Of a DNA stretch of 64,000 bases, positions 38,901 through 52,300 are shown in pieces. The DNA is from Crossaster papposus (taxonomy: Eukaryota; Echinodermata; Asteroidea; Velatida; Solasteridae). The notes below the pieces were generated by a model. That model did not search any database. It saw only the letters and a list, made by a program, of their open reading frames with translations, and was not told the origin of the DNA. The position numbers and the translations under genes are program-made. Location: positions 372,001 to 436,000 of the forward strand of contig JBAIAA010000809.1 in the NCBI GenBank assembly GCA_037893245.1. The letters are read 5' to 3'. Within the stretch, counting starts at the first letter, position 1; every line of letters starts with the position of its first letter.

Positions 38901-41900
38901 ACCACCCCTGGATTTGTTGTTTTAATGATTTAACCACTTTATTTGACTGCATTGGTAACGCATATTTTGCACAGCATTATTACCTTTCGCACTTGTACGA
39001 TAGAGGCTGCTGTCTCACTCGACAAAGAAAAAAAGCAAGTTCAGTCAAGAACTCTCTTCAAACCAAAATTCCAGCAGCATTCGTGCATATTCAGTATCTT
39101 CACTAGTTACTGATGGCAACATGCTTTATTGCAACACACGACAGAGAACCAGATTTGTCATCATAATATCTGACTATACTTCAGTTTATGCATTAGCAAT
39201 TAATTTGTCTGTGCATCACAGCTCAAAAACTCTATAGACAACCAGTAGTTCTTGATTTACTTGTTCCAGTTCATTGGGTTACAAAACAATAGGCAAGCAT
39301 CTGGCTGGACTGGCACGGTTTGAAACCGATTGCCAACGGCATGAAACATAATTTTAACGATTTGATTCCATCGATTAATTGAGGTCCTCCTTCTAGGGCA
39401 AGTGCACTTTCAAATAATTTGTACATAACATCGTTGAGAGACCACAGTGTGTATGAATTAGACAATCAAAACAAGGTGCTTGTGATGTTCTGGATAGATG
39501 TCGATCCCTTGACATCAGAGAGTAAGGCAACTTTTGTTATCTAAATTCAGTGACGATGACTTTATGGTATATGTATGTGTCCATGTGTTGATCACAGAGC
39601 CACAGACATCTTTCACTTTCTTTAACCCTAACCCTGCCAGAGACAGCGCACGGTGCATCAGGTAAACAAAATCTGGTGCACTTTGATGGCTTTTGATTGG
39701 CTGTCAACAACAGTACACAAACAACCACAGTCTAAGACAATGAGAGCTCATCCCTATTGAGCAATGACAGAGATGTATCCTGCTGCGTTCTGTGACCACA
39801 GATTCTGAAGCAGTTTGGCCTTGTGATCCTGATGGATCTCGCTGCATACTGTAACAAACGATACAATATGATGCGTTTAGCAGGGTTTCTCTACAGAATA
39901 ACCTGGAGGGTTCGGGTTAATTAAGTAAAATGCACAGAGTGTCTGTACCTGTACATATTCCAACATCGAGTTCTGATCAAATTGTAAACAAGCCTTTGTT
40001 TGTTGCAGGTGATGAACCATCACTGGGTTGAAGGCAACTGCCACGGCAAGTGTGATCGTTGCAAGAAGTCCATCAAGAGTTACGGAGTGACAGGCTTGCA
40101 CTGTCGCTGGTGTAAAATCATGGTGGGTTAATGGCTGCATTTACCTTTTTTTTTTGCAACCAAGTATAGTCAATGACCAAAATAGTCAGGCAATTTTCGT
40201 TTTTCTGGTTTATTGCCACTGTCAATTTATCAGAGAGAACATGCAAGTGTGGGAATTTTTTCAGCAGAATATGATTACAAATAGAAACTAGAAATGTGTT
40301 TGTGGACAAACACAGAGCTGTTTCGGATGTCTAATTTGTTTTGTAATAAGTGGGTGGTGGTCTAAGTGTGTCGCAAGTCTGAAGTCAATCTGATTTACCC
40401 AAGTGCCAAAGATATATGGTTGAAAAAACCGTGTAAAAATCCTTTGGGGAAAACTACACCTTTAATATGACGTTCCGTGACCCACGATGACGTCATAATT
40501 ACTTCATCTTAATTTTCGTCTATAACACATACTCGATTACTTGCATACCAAGTATGACCCCAATCGGACCTGTACTTCTAGAGATAGAGGGTCTTATTAA
40601 CTAAACCTTTAATGTGACGTCACATGTCCAACGATGACGTCATCCTGACGATGTTCCTCTTGGCCCTCCTGGGGATGGTGGTCGAGGTGTGTAGTAAGTC
40701 TCGAGTCGATCGGATTGACCAAAGTGTCAAATTCAATAGTCTGAATAAAAACGTGTACAAAACCAATGGGGAAAATTGAACCTTTAATGAGACGTCACAT
40801 GACCAACGATGACGTCATCATGATGTTATCTTAATTTGTGTCTATAACACACCCTTGGATACTTGCATACCAAGTTTGACCCCAATCAGACTTGTACTTC
40901 CATAGATAGAGGGTCTTAACAACTACACCTTAAATGTGACGTCACATGACCCACAGTGACGTCATTGTGATGATTTTTCTCTTGGCCCTCCTGGGGATGG
41001 TGGTTGATGTCTGTGCTAAGTTTCAAGTCGATCGGATTGACAGAAGTGTCAAATTCAATATTCTGAAGAAAAACGTGTACAAATCCTATGGGGAAGAAAT
41101 GCACCTTTAACGTGACGTCACGTGACCACGAATGACGTAATCGTGACGAATTTCTTCTAGGATCATCTGTGGGTGGTGGTCTACACGTAGGCCAAGTCTG
41201 AAGTAGATCGGATTTAACAAAGTGCCAAAGTGTATTGTCCGAACAAAAAACGTGTACAAACCCTATGGAGAAGAGTCTGAAGGAGAAAAAAAAAAAAAAA
41301 ACTAGACATGTGTTTGTGGACAAACACAGAGCTGTTTCGAGTGTCTAAAATTACTTTCAATATGTGTGTGGTGGTCTTTTGTGTGTGCCAAGTCTCAAGT
41401 CGATCAGATTTACTAAAGTGTCAAGTGTAAAGAAAAACGTGTACAAAACCTATGGGGAAAAAATTGAAGCTTGAACGTGACGCCCCGTGACCTTGAATGA
41501 CGTAATCGTGCAAAATTTCTCCTACGACCGTCTGTGGATAGTGGTCTATGTGTGTGCCAAGTCTCAAGTCAATCGGATTTACTTAGTGTCAAAGTCAATA
41601 GTCTAAAGAAAACGTGTACAAAACCTATGGGGGACGAATTAAACCTTTAACTTGACGTCACGTGACACCCGATGATGTCATAATTACGTCATCTTAATTT
41701 TCGTCTATAACACATCCTCGAATACTTGCAAACCAAGTTTGACCCCAACCGGACTTGTACTTTTAGAGTTAGAGGGTCTTAAAAACTACACCTTTAATGT
41801 GACGTCACATGACCCGCGATGATGTCATATTGATTATTTTTCTCTTGGCCCTCCTAAGGATGGCGGTCGAGGTCTGTGCTAAGTCTCAAGTCGATCAAGT

Positions 41901-42401
41901 CTACGAAAGTGTCAAAGTCAATAGTCTGAAGAAAAACGTGTACAAACCCTATGGGAAAAAAAATTGCACCTTTAACGTCACGTCACGTGACCTTGAATGA
42001 CGCAATCGTACCGAATTTCTTCAAGAGCCATCTGTGGGTAGTGTTCTAAGTGTATACCAAGTTTCAAGTCGGTCGGATATACCAAAGTGTCAAAGTCAAG
42101 AGTCTAAAGAAAAACGTGTACAAAACCTATGGGAAAAATTTTACCTTTAACATGACGTCACGTGACCTTGAATGACGTAATCGCGACGAATTTCTTCTAG
42201 GACCGTCCTTGGGTGGTTGTCTAAATGTATGCCAAGTCTCAAGTCGATTGGATTTAGCAAAGTGCCAAAGTGTATTGGCAGAACAAACGTGTGTAAATCC
42301 TATGGGTAAAAACACTGAAAGTGGAAAAAAAAAAAAAAAAAAAAAAAACAAAAAAAAACTTTAACGAAAACAAAAGCTGTTTCGGTGAAAAACCGAAACA
42401 G

Positions 42402-42441
<40 letters not shown>

Positions 42442-43297
42442 AGACATGTGTTTGTGGACAAACACAGAGCTGTTTCGACTGTCTAACGTTACTTTCAATA
42501 TGTGTGCTATAGGTCTATGTGTGTGCCAAGTCTGAAGTCGATTGGATTTACACAAGTGCAAAAGATAAATTAGTTGAAAAAAACATGTACAAATCCTATG
42601 GAGAAAAATTGAACCTTTAATGTGACGTCACATGATACCCGATGATGTCATCATGATGTCATCTTAATTTTCGTCTGTAACACATCCTGGAATACTTGCA
42701 TACCAAGTTTGACCCCAATCGGACATGTACTTCTAGAGATAGAGGGTCCTTAAAACTAAACCTTTAATGTGACGTCACATGACCCACGATGACGTCATTA
42801 TTACGATTTTTCCCTTGGCCATCCTGGTGATGGTGGTCGAGTTATGTGCTAAGTCTGAAGTCGATAAAATTCACGAAAGTGTCCAAGTCAATAGTCTAAA
42901 GAAAAACGTGTACAAACCCTATGGGGAAAAAAATTGCACCTTTAACTTCACGTCACGTGACCTTGAATGACGCAATCGTGCCATATTTATTTCAGAAACA
43001 TCTGGGGGTGGTATTCTAAGTGTATGCCAAGTTTCAAGTCGGTCGGATTTACCGAAGTGCCAAAGTCAATAGTCTGAAGAAAAACGTGTACAAAACCTAT
43101 GGGAAAAATTAAACCTTTAACGTGACGTCACGTGACCTTGAATGACGCAATCGAGCCAAATTTCTTCTAGGACCATCTGTGGGTGGAGGTCTAAGTGTAT
43201 ACCAAGTCTCAAGTCGATTGGATTTAGCAAAGTGCCAAAGTGTATTGGCAGAACAAACGTGTGTAAATCCTATGGGTAAAAACACTGAAAGTGGAAA

Positions 43298-43328
<31 letters not shown>

Positions 43329-46300
43329 CTTTAACGAAAACAAAAGCTGTTTCGGTGAAAAACCGAAACAGCTAAAAAAAAAAAAAAAAAAAATCAGAAC
43401 GAATACAATAGCTGTTTCGGCTGAAATGCCGAAACAACAATTTGGAGGACATGACAAGGAAGAAACAACAAACGTCTGGGTATATTTAAATCTATACTGT
43501 GTTCCAACAATTAAAAGTTTCCCCTAAATGCAAACCCTTTAAAGTAATCTCAAATCGTGCTATATTTATGACAGATGACTAGACTGGGGATGTGTGTTCC
43601 ACTCATGCGAACGTTTCCAACTACGCAAACAATTTTTCATTGGATGTACACAAAAATGTTGCGACTATTGGTGAACATTTGCATTGTTAGCATGAGTGGA
43701 ATGTACCCCCGGGTGGCAGAATAGAAATTAGCTCACTTCACCAGATATTCTAACTTGCAATGATACAAAATAGATACCAAATTACTTAAAGATAGTGTCT
43801 CGTGGAGCTGGTTTCGTTTCTAATGTCGCATGAGACACTATAGTTTTGTTTGCAAGACGCGGTATGCAGCGCGTAGGCCGCCGATGCGGTCGCCTTCTTA
43901 CGTATGCCGTAGACCACGTCATGACCTTCGATAAGATCGTCTTGTATATCTGCTATAATCGCTCGAAAAATTTCGAGCAGAACTGTGTCTCATTTGCATG
44001 CGCGTGTGACGTTGCGTGTATAATTGCATGACGTAACATGCATAATCACTGATTCATTGGTCAAGTGTCTTAAGACACCATCTTTAACTACACTTTTTAT
44101 TGCATAAGTTTGCATTTATGACACTGTTGAAGCAAATTATAATGTAATTCTACAAACTTCATGCAAAATATTGTGCCAGTGTAACTCCAGGATATATTAG
44201 AAACACATATAACTTCCATTTTTGGATTAAATTTTTCTAGTTACACAATAAGTGTGCGTCGTTAGTGAAACCAGAATGCAACATGGGAGAGTTTCGTGAC
44301 CACATCCTACCCCCAACAGCCATCTGCCCAGCCGTACTGGTGAGTGTCTCTCGTCCCCTCTGTCCCTCTGTCTGTCTTTGTGTCACTGACCCTAGGGTAC
44401 ATTTTTGTCATCAGGTGTGTGTGTGTATCTGCTGAAAGGCTGATTAATTCGTATTGAACTGATGCATCATCACATTTCTCTAGAGTTCGTGTTGAAAAAT
44501 ATATTGGAAACTTCATTCTTGCAACTTAGAGAATTTTTTTTATCAGTTTGTTCTTCCCCAAAACTTTGTCAAATACAGCCATCTTGATATGCATTATAGG
44601 CTGTGCACTTCACAATATTGACACGCTTTTATCCTACTATGGCGAAATGGCCGTGATGTCGTGCATTTGCCTCGACAACCATTTCATAAACTACTGGGCT
44701 CAAACACACCTTCACACTTGTTTCATCTAACAACTAAGATTATTATTTTGAGAGTCGGTCGTGATATCAATTTTCTTCTTTATATGCATGACTTAGTCTC
44801 ACATCACGACACATTTATCTAAAACATTGCATCCTCACTAAGCCAGTGATATTTCTGAAATCATCTTGATTTGTTTTCTTACCATGCTCATGTATGTCAT
44901 ATTTATTCTCTTCCTCTTTTCTCTCTCTTTTTCCTACCAACCAACCCTAAAACTCTACTATTACCTCTCTTCTAACCCATCTCCCCAACCCCATCTCCCC
45001 AACCCCATCTCCCCAACCCCATCTCCCCAACCCCATCTCCCCAACCCCATCTCCCCAACCCCATCTCCCCAACCCCATCTCCCCAACCCCATCTCCCCAA
45101 CCCCATCTCCCCAACCCCATCTCCCCAACCCCTTCTCCCCAACCCCTTCTCCCCAACCCCATCTCCCCAACCCCTTCTCCCCAACCCCATCTCCCCAACC
45201 CCATCTCCCCAACCCCATCTCCCCAACCCCATCTCCCCAACCCCATCTCCCCAACCCCTTCTCCCCAACCCCATCTCCCCAACCCCATCTCCCCAACCCC
45301 ATCTCCCCAACCCCATCTCCCCAACCCCTTCTCCCCAATCCCTTCTCCCAATCCCTTTCTCCCTACCCCTTTCTCCCTACCCCATCTTCTACACCCCTTC
45401 TTCAAAACAACCGTTTTGTTCTTAATTTAACCTTACCCTACCGATAACTGTCCCCAATCCCTACCGCTCCCTATATCACCAACCTATCTCACCACCTCAT
45501 TATTTTGTCCTACCTCACCCCACCATTGAATTTGTCATTCTCACCATCTCTGACCCACCATCCCTGCCTGATGATGCATCCCTTTTCTTCTCTCTTTCTT
45601 GTCACTGCCTCTCTACCCTCAATCCATCTTCATCCACCAACCACATTTTCAGGGACGGGTAAATTCTGTACGCAAATCCACCCATGGCAAGTCTGCATCA
45701 GCCAATATAGAGGTAAGATGCCAATGCACCCACGGTCAGTAAATGACTGTTAACCTTTCACTTGCTAAACAAAAACTAAAAAACTAATAATCAAATTGGG
45801 ACATGAATTTCTGAACAATGGAAAATGCACATTTCCCCTAATAATCGCTGTTTCAAGGCGATTACACAGCGTATCATGGGTGAAATTGCCGTGAAACAAC
45901 TTTACATTGTGGCCCGGTGAGGACCCCTTGTAGAATCACTGTGAAAATACAATAAGCCTCCAGGAGGCCGATGTAAAAACGCAGTGAAACTGCAGTAAAC
46001 TAATCCTCTTCTGCTGACCTGGCCAACTGTGCACCGTGAAAATTGGCTAAAACTGCAGTGAAACATATGTTTCACCGTGATTTTAGGGGGAAAATGCATT
46101 TCCCATTGTCCCGAAATTCATAGTGTATAATGTTGCTTTCCCTGCAACAGTACTGCTAGGAGTGCCTTTATTTATTTCTTGGTTCTCTCTGGTTGTTTAT
46201 TCGGCCATTGCATTGATTTACATAGAAACAGACTAATTAGGCTGGTTTATACATGGCATGAAAGTGAAACAATTACGAACCTGTGACATCAGGGGCAAGT

Positions 46301-49300
46301 TTTCATACTGTGAATTTGCAAAAGTTGATTCAAATTACGGCAAAAGCATGGCAAAAGTATGAACCGGCCTTGACTTGGGTTATTCCGTCAGAGAAACCTC
46401 TAAGATTAGAGGCATCATTAAAAAAAATACCAATTGGTCAGATTTCTTTAAAAAAAAAAAATCTGGCAATCGGCAATCCTGGGGCAAAATGTACAGTATG
46501 ATCCCCAAGAATTCTTTTAAAGAAGAATTTTACTGACCAAATTGTAGTTTAAAAGCAATACTTGATGTAAAGATATTAATGACATTAAACTTCCCGTTTT
46601 AAAGATGGACTACAACGGAATAATGATAAAAGCTGTGTTGCTGTTTTTTGTTCGAGAAATGTATAATGATTACTAATATATCATTAGTATTCAATAAATC
46701 TTGTTCCTTCGTGCAAAAAAACAACAAAATTGATCGGCGTTCTACGACCCAGATAAACTCAGTTTCAGCAAAAGCCCTTAACTCATGAATAATTCATACT
46801 TTGTGTGTGACGTACTACCCATGAAAACGCATACATATGGTGGCCCTGAAGGGACTCCGCAGATCGCGAATATTGACGTCAAATTTGACGTCAATATTCG
46901 CGACTTTTGGGGAAAGTCGTGAATATCGACGTCAAATTTGACGTCAATATTCGCGACTTTTTTGGAAAGTCGTGAATATTGACGTCAAATTTGACGTCGA
47001 TATTCGCGATCTGCGGAGTCCCTTCAGGGCCACCATGTATGCGTTTTCATGGGTAGTACGTCATCACTTTTCGCTGGTTTACAAGTCCGCTGGTACTATA
47101 TCGTGGATTTCATTGTGGTTTTCAGTGGATCTTTGCCGGGAACCAGTACAGGGCGGAAAATTTCAAAATCGAAGAATCAAGGTCTAATTTTTTCGGTCAA
47201 ATTGCAACAAAATTAGAGAAAAACATGACCGTAACAATAAAGTGTTACCTGAACACAACATAAACAAGGACCGATAGTAAATTTAATGTGTGAGTTTTCG
47301 TTGTAGTCCATCTTTAAATAGTTCAAGAATTCCAAACATGTTTCTCAGAGAAGCATTTTTATAAATTAACATTAGGAGTTGGTTCAAAATCGAAATATTA
47401 GGATGATTTTCTCAGAATATTCAGCATTTGCCATTTACCGAGCTAAAACTTTGTCAGGTTTAGTAGTTGTTAAGCACCATTCTTTAGATTTTGCAAAATT
47501 TTGCTGATTTTAATGATAAAAATGGTGTACTATATCTTAAAAGTTATAGAGAAAACAACCCATTGAGTTTATTCTGAGGAGAATTCTATGAGATTTAAAG
47601 GTTTGCATGGTGAAAAGGCAATAAGATAAGTCGTTTGCGGTATTAAACACCGTGTGTTTTTTTCTAAAAAGAACCGGAGGGAACTCGACGTTTCGGACAG
47701 TATGCTCTGTTCGTCGTCAGGTAATCAAGAAGTGACTGACAAACACACTCTGCACACTGTAGTGGGTGGGAATTACTGATAGCATGAACATGAAGTAAAC
47801 TTGTTCCATCCTTTCCAGGAGAGGAGAAGTACCCTAACCCCTAAAGACAGCAACACATCTGAGGATATAGAAGGACCAAGAAAGCTGGTGACGAGGACGG
47901 ACTCCATGTCCATGGAAGGACAGGGCCTGCAGGTGGGTCACCAGACTTGAGTTCATTTGAACGGGAGGGGGAAAGTGAGAAAATTAGTTTTAGACTTGTG
48001 TTACAAAGTCTTTTTTTTTAGTGCATGGAAATATTGAACAGTTAGAAGTAACTATATCGGAAAGACGGACTGTTAGGAACCAAACAAGACCTTTAGCAGT
48101 TCACATGCCTTAGACCAAAATCTATTTGGGTTGAACCAAGTCTCTCATAATACCATCTTTTTCATTAAGTTCGTGATCATGATCTTATCAGTTTGGTTTT
48201 ATGTGATAAGCACTCAAAGGTTTTGCATTCTATACATTTCTTTTGTTTCAGTACAAATGCCAATTGAGTGATTCTTTTTAATTTGTGTTTGTTGTGGTTT
48301 GTTTTTGAACTAACAGATCACTCCTCTCCCAGGCACTCATCCCTTAGTCGTTTTTATCAACCCTAAGAGCGGCGGTCGGCAAGGGGAACGCCTCATGCGT
48401 AAATTCCAATATCTCCTCAACCCTCGTCAGGTCTACGACCTCAGCAAAGGAGGGCCTATGCCCGGGTAAGACCCAAGCACCTGCGACTGAAACATAAAAG
48501 CAATTTCTGATCAAACACCGGTCAATGCCTTCCTCGGAAATTAGGAGTTTCTTGGGCTTTTTACCTAACTTTACGCAAATAGCGGATGTACCATATTTTG
48601 CATGATGCGTGAAGCAGGATTGTAACTTTTACTCGGATCGGCTTGTTTCACAATTTTTCTGTTCACACTTAGGCCATCAAAAATCGGAAAACACTCCTTA
48701 AAGTCTTGTAAAGCTTGGATTGAAATTGACCATTTGTTTCGTTACTTTCCGGTCGTTTGCCCTAAATTACTAGGGTGCTGTTGTTTTTAAATTACTAATG
48801 TACTAATGTCACCATTTTGCGTTACTTGCAGGATGAAATTTTACAAAGACGTGAAGAATTTTCGTGTACTGTGCTGTGGAGGGGATGGCACAGTTGGCTG
48901 GGTGCTAGATTGCATTGGTGAGAATATTATCTTCCATAAATATCTGAAAAACAAAACAAAAAGTATCTCAGATTTAAAGGTAGTATACACCATTTGCAGA
49001 TATCGAAAAATGTTACTACCAAATTATTAAGAAATATCTTACTCATATGAAAGTAAATACTGATTCTAGGCATCCAGCAAAATGATTGCCCTAGATATCC
49101 TGTAATTAGGAAAAAACAGAAATAACATAAGAATAACTGCTCGACGCTGGTTGAAAACAAACGCTGTTTTTCGTGCTTTTCTTGACATCCATGATTGTAA
49201 AACTTCGGACAGGTCAGTTAAACGATATTTACTATAAAATACAACCCCCCAAATCTACTCATTCATGATAATTCAAGCAATTACCAATGGTGTATACTAC

Positions 49301-52300
49301 CTTTAACCAGTTCGCGCCTGGATTATTTTAACATCACCGAGCCGAGGTGCGGGATTATTTTTAACGAAACTCGATCTGAGGCAGGTTCAGGCTGATGGTA
49401 CTAGGAAGCACACCCACGCATTTTCGGTCTTGCTCGCTGCTGGCAAACATTTCCTGCCTTGCTCGTGACGTGTTTATGCGTCATCCGTTTTGAATCTAGG
49501 GAAAACTTGGCGTGTATTTTTTTCCTCCGGCGCAAACTGGTTAACAATGGCAAGTACATGTAGCTGTCATTGGGCAGACATACATGTACATTTAACTTAC
49601 TTCACAAGTCAATCACTGGTCAAAAATAAGCAACACCGGTCAGCATTCCCAAACTTCATATTTGCACCATCAATTCTAACGCGAGTTCTGATTTGATCAC
49701 AAGTATGTATCTTCTTAGGTTAATGAGTTATGGTCTGATGAAGATGACAGGTGTATATTTATTTACCGAATCCACATTCCGAGAAAAACAGCTTTGAAAT
49801 AAACAAAATTGACCAAAATCATACGGACAGCACACACAAAGCCTCTTTATTTTCATCTTTATTGATCATTTTTACATACAAGACATTAATGACAATAATC
49901 TGTGATAACTACACTTAGGCCTACTTACTAAATATACAATGTTTAGAAAAACTTGGTCACGATTTTCACCCATGTGTTCACTTCAATGGCCGATTGCGTA
50001 AAATGGCCCCAGTGACTTATTCCTGATTACGATGGAGCGGGTCACATATACAGCTTGATGCTGCTATTTCGGTGAAATCAACCACAATAACCATCTCCGC
50101 CTTCACAGGTACCCATTTACTCCTGAGTGAGAGAAGCAATGAGTAACGAAGTGCCTTGCCCAAGGCAACACGCACCATAGTCCTAGGCCGGACTCGAACC
50201 TACAACCTGCAGCTTGACCTACAGACTAATACAAATTTAATACTCCAGACCAGGAAGTCCCCGGCACTTCACTCCATGATGCAAAAAAGATTCAATTGCA
50301 TGTAGTCACTGTAGCTCTCGAACTTACCCGGACTCATAACTCACTGTTTCTTTAAATCAATTCAGATAAGTTGGGTTTTGATCCCCGCCCACCTGTGGCC
50401 ATTCTTCCCCTGGGTACAGGCAACGACCTTGCCAGATGTCTCAACTGGGGTGGAGGTAAGTAGGAGTCCACATTTTTCTTTTCTTTTTGCATGAAAAGTA
50501 TAACATAACCAGGAATTGAAGATTTGAAATAATAATTTGTAATAAAACCTGTAAGCACAAAAGTTTGCTTAGCATGAAAATTCTTTCTTGAGATTAAACA
50601 AGGTTACAAATCAAATATTCAGGTGATGTTTATCGTTTGTGACTGATGTTCAACTGGTTTTTGCTTAGCATGAAAAGTACATGAACTTTTGGCTGGTAAC
50701 CTGTTTTTACTGAGCAAAACTATTTTTGTGCCAAGCAAATGTTTGTGCTTGCATGTTTTATGAAATTGGCCCCAGGACAGCATGCTGTTGCTGGCTTGTC
50801 GGTTGGATATGAGATAAGGGCAAGTCAAAGAATTCCCACCTGCACTTGTAACATTGTACATCACCACATTGGGTAGTTACGGGGTACCTCCAGGGTGTGT
50901 TCGAGCATGTAACTCTTGTTACTCTATTGTTGGGCACCTGTGAGGAGAGTCTTTGCAAGGATTATGTATTAAAGGGAAATTCCAGGCTCAAAAATATTTT
51001 ACCTAGTCTAAAAGAATATATGGTAACATTTTGACTCCGCAGAGAATTTGGTTTGATTTGTTATCGAGAACGACACACGCGCCTATTATATTAACGATTT
51101 CTTGCCAACAAAATCTCTGTTTTATATGATTACCGAAACCGATAAAAATGAAATAAAAATCAAGTCACAATGGCATTTAACACTCTTTAACATTATGCAA
51201 TTATAAACTATGGGTGGAGTTTCCCTTTAAAGAAAATGTGTTGTTATAGAGAAAAAAGTATTTTTCTTGGACTTGCCCATAATCTAACGATATTATGTTG
51301 TCGTGCACGTTCCCAGGCTATGATGGAGGTGGCCTTACTAGAGTCCTACACGATATGCAGAGTGCAGAGGATACCTTCCTAGATCGCTGGCACATTGAGT
51401 TCAGCACCACCAGCACCGACGAACAAGGGGATCCTGTTCCCTACAATATCATCAATAATTACTTCTCAATAGGAGTGGTGAGTTGCTGGCCTTTTTTCTT
51501 TTCTTTTCTTTTTTAACCCTTTGCACATCTGACTTATAAGTCCCTTAAAAGCTCCTGAGGGTCCAAATATTTCCCCAAAATATAGCACTATTAGTAAGCT
51601 TTCCAATGATACATAATTATATGAGATTTGTACACTGTAAATGATATTTGTATATACAAACTAGCAACACGTACAAAATCTTTGAAAACAGGCCTGAGTT
51701 TAAAGGGTTAAGATAGGAAACCGGTACACCATTTGCAGATATCAAAAATGTATACTACCGAATTATTAGGAAATATCATACTTATTTGAAAGTAAATAAT
51801 GATTGTAGGCATCCAGCAAAACGATTGCGCTAGATAATCTGTAATTGTTCAAACAAATTGAATTTTATATTTAAAAAAGTCACGATCGCTGGACGGCGAT
51901 TGCAAAATAAACAAGAACAACTGCCCGACGCCGGTTGAAAACAAACGTCGAGCTGACCTACACCTCAGGACCAGTAGTTCCCACTACTACCCCTCAAACC
52001 ATGTTGTATTTGTATAATATCTCATCAATTGCAACCTGCAGGATGCCTCCATTGCCCACCGCTTCCACACCATGAGGGAGAAACACCCTGAACGATTCAA
52101 CAGCCGCATGAAGAATAAACTCTGGTACTTTGAGTTTGGCACCTCGGAAACGTTTGCCGCAACTTGCAAAAACCTGCACGAGGACATTGACATCATGGTA
52201 AGAATGGTTTAAACATGCAATTAATCCAATTAATTACAACACTGCAAAAATTCGAGAAAAGAACAGACAGTGCTATTCTACATTGCATAATGTCAAGCCT

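Larger units (their letters stand above)
35500..40008 (+). other. Intron 8 of the DGK gene (4.5 kb)
   Basis: Holds a family 2 MITE, a long foldback hairpin and a possible tRNA-like B box (GGGATTTGAACCCTTAAC near 37,352). About 37,400-40,000 shows nothing recognisable. Confidence 0.9.
40123..44240 (+). other. Intron 9 of the DGK gene, within the second C1 domain
   Basis: Dominated by the 40.28-43.44 kb repeat array, then a small inverted-repeat element and a TTAA element. Ends with a weak pyrimidine tract and tctag. Confidence 0.9.
45713..47818 (+). other. Intron 11 of the DGK gene
   Basis: Holds an inverted-repeat element, a nested palindrome and a Penelope tail fragment; 46,130-46,800 and 47,070-47,590 show nothing recognised. 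Confidence 0.9.
48918..50365 (+). other. Intron 14 of the DGK gene
   Basis: Almost wholly repeats: family 1 and 2 MITEs joined at one TTAA, a truncated GTGACCCGCTCCATC-family element and a SINE. Confidence 0.9.
50456..51316 (+). other. Intron 15 of the DGK gene
   Basis: Contains a family 7 copy and a TTAA element; the rest shows nothing. Confidence 0.9.
51478..52041 (+). other. Intron 16 of the DGK gene
   Basis: Two TTAA elements joined at 51,708-51,711 fill most of it. Confidence 0.9.

Noticed and set aside
40916..42351. Open frames with Phe runs in the array
   Set aside because: Come from poly-A tracts and repeated units; no protein-like composition.
44947..45405. Gly/Trp-rich minus-strand open frames
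   Set aside because: Reverse reading of the same minisatellite.
44866..45447. 193-residue Pro/Ser/Asn-rich open frame
   Set aside because: It is the 14-bp minisatellite read in frame; the other frames and strand are equally open.
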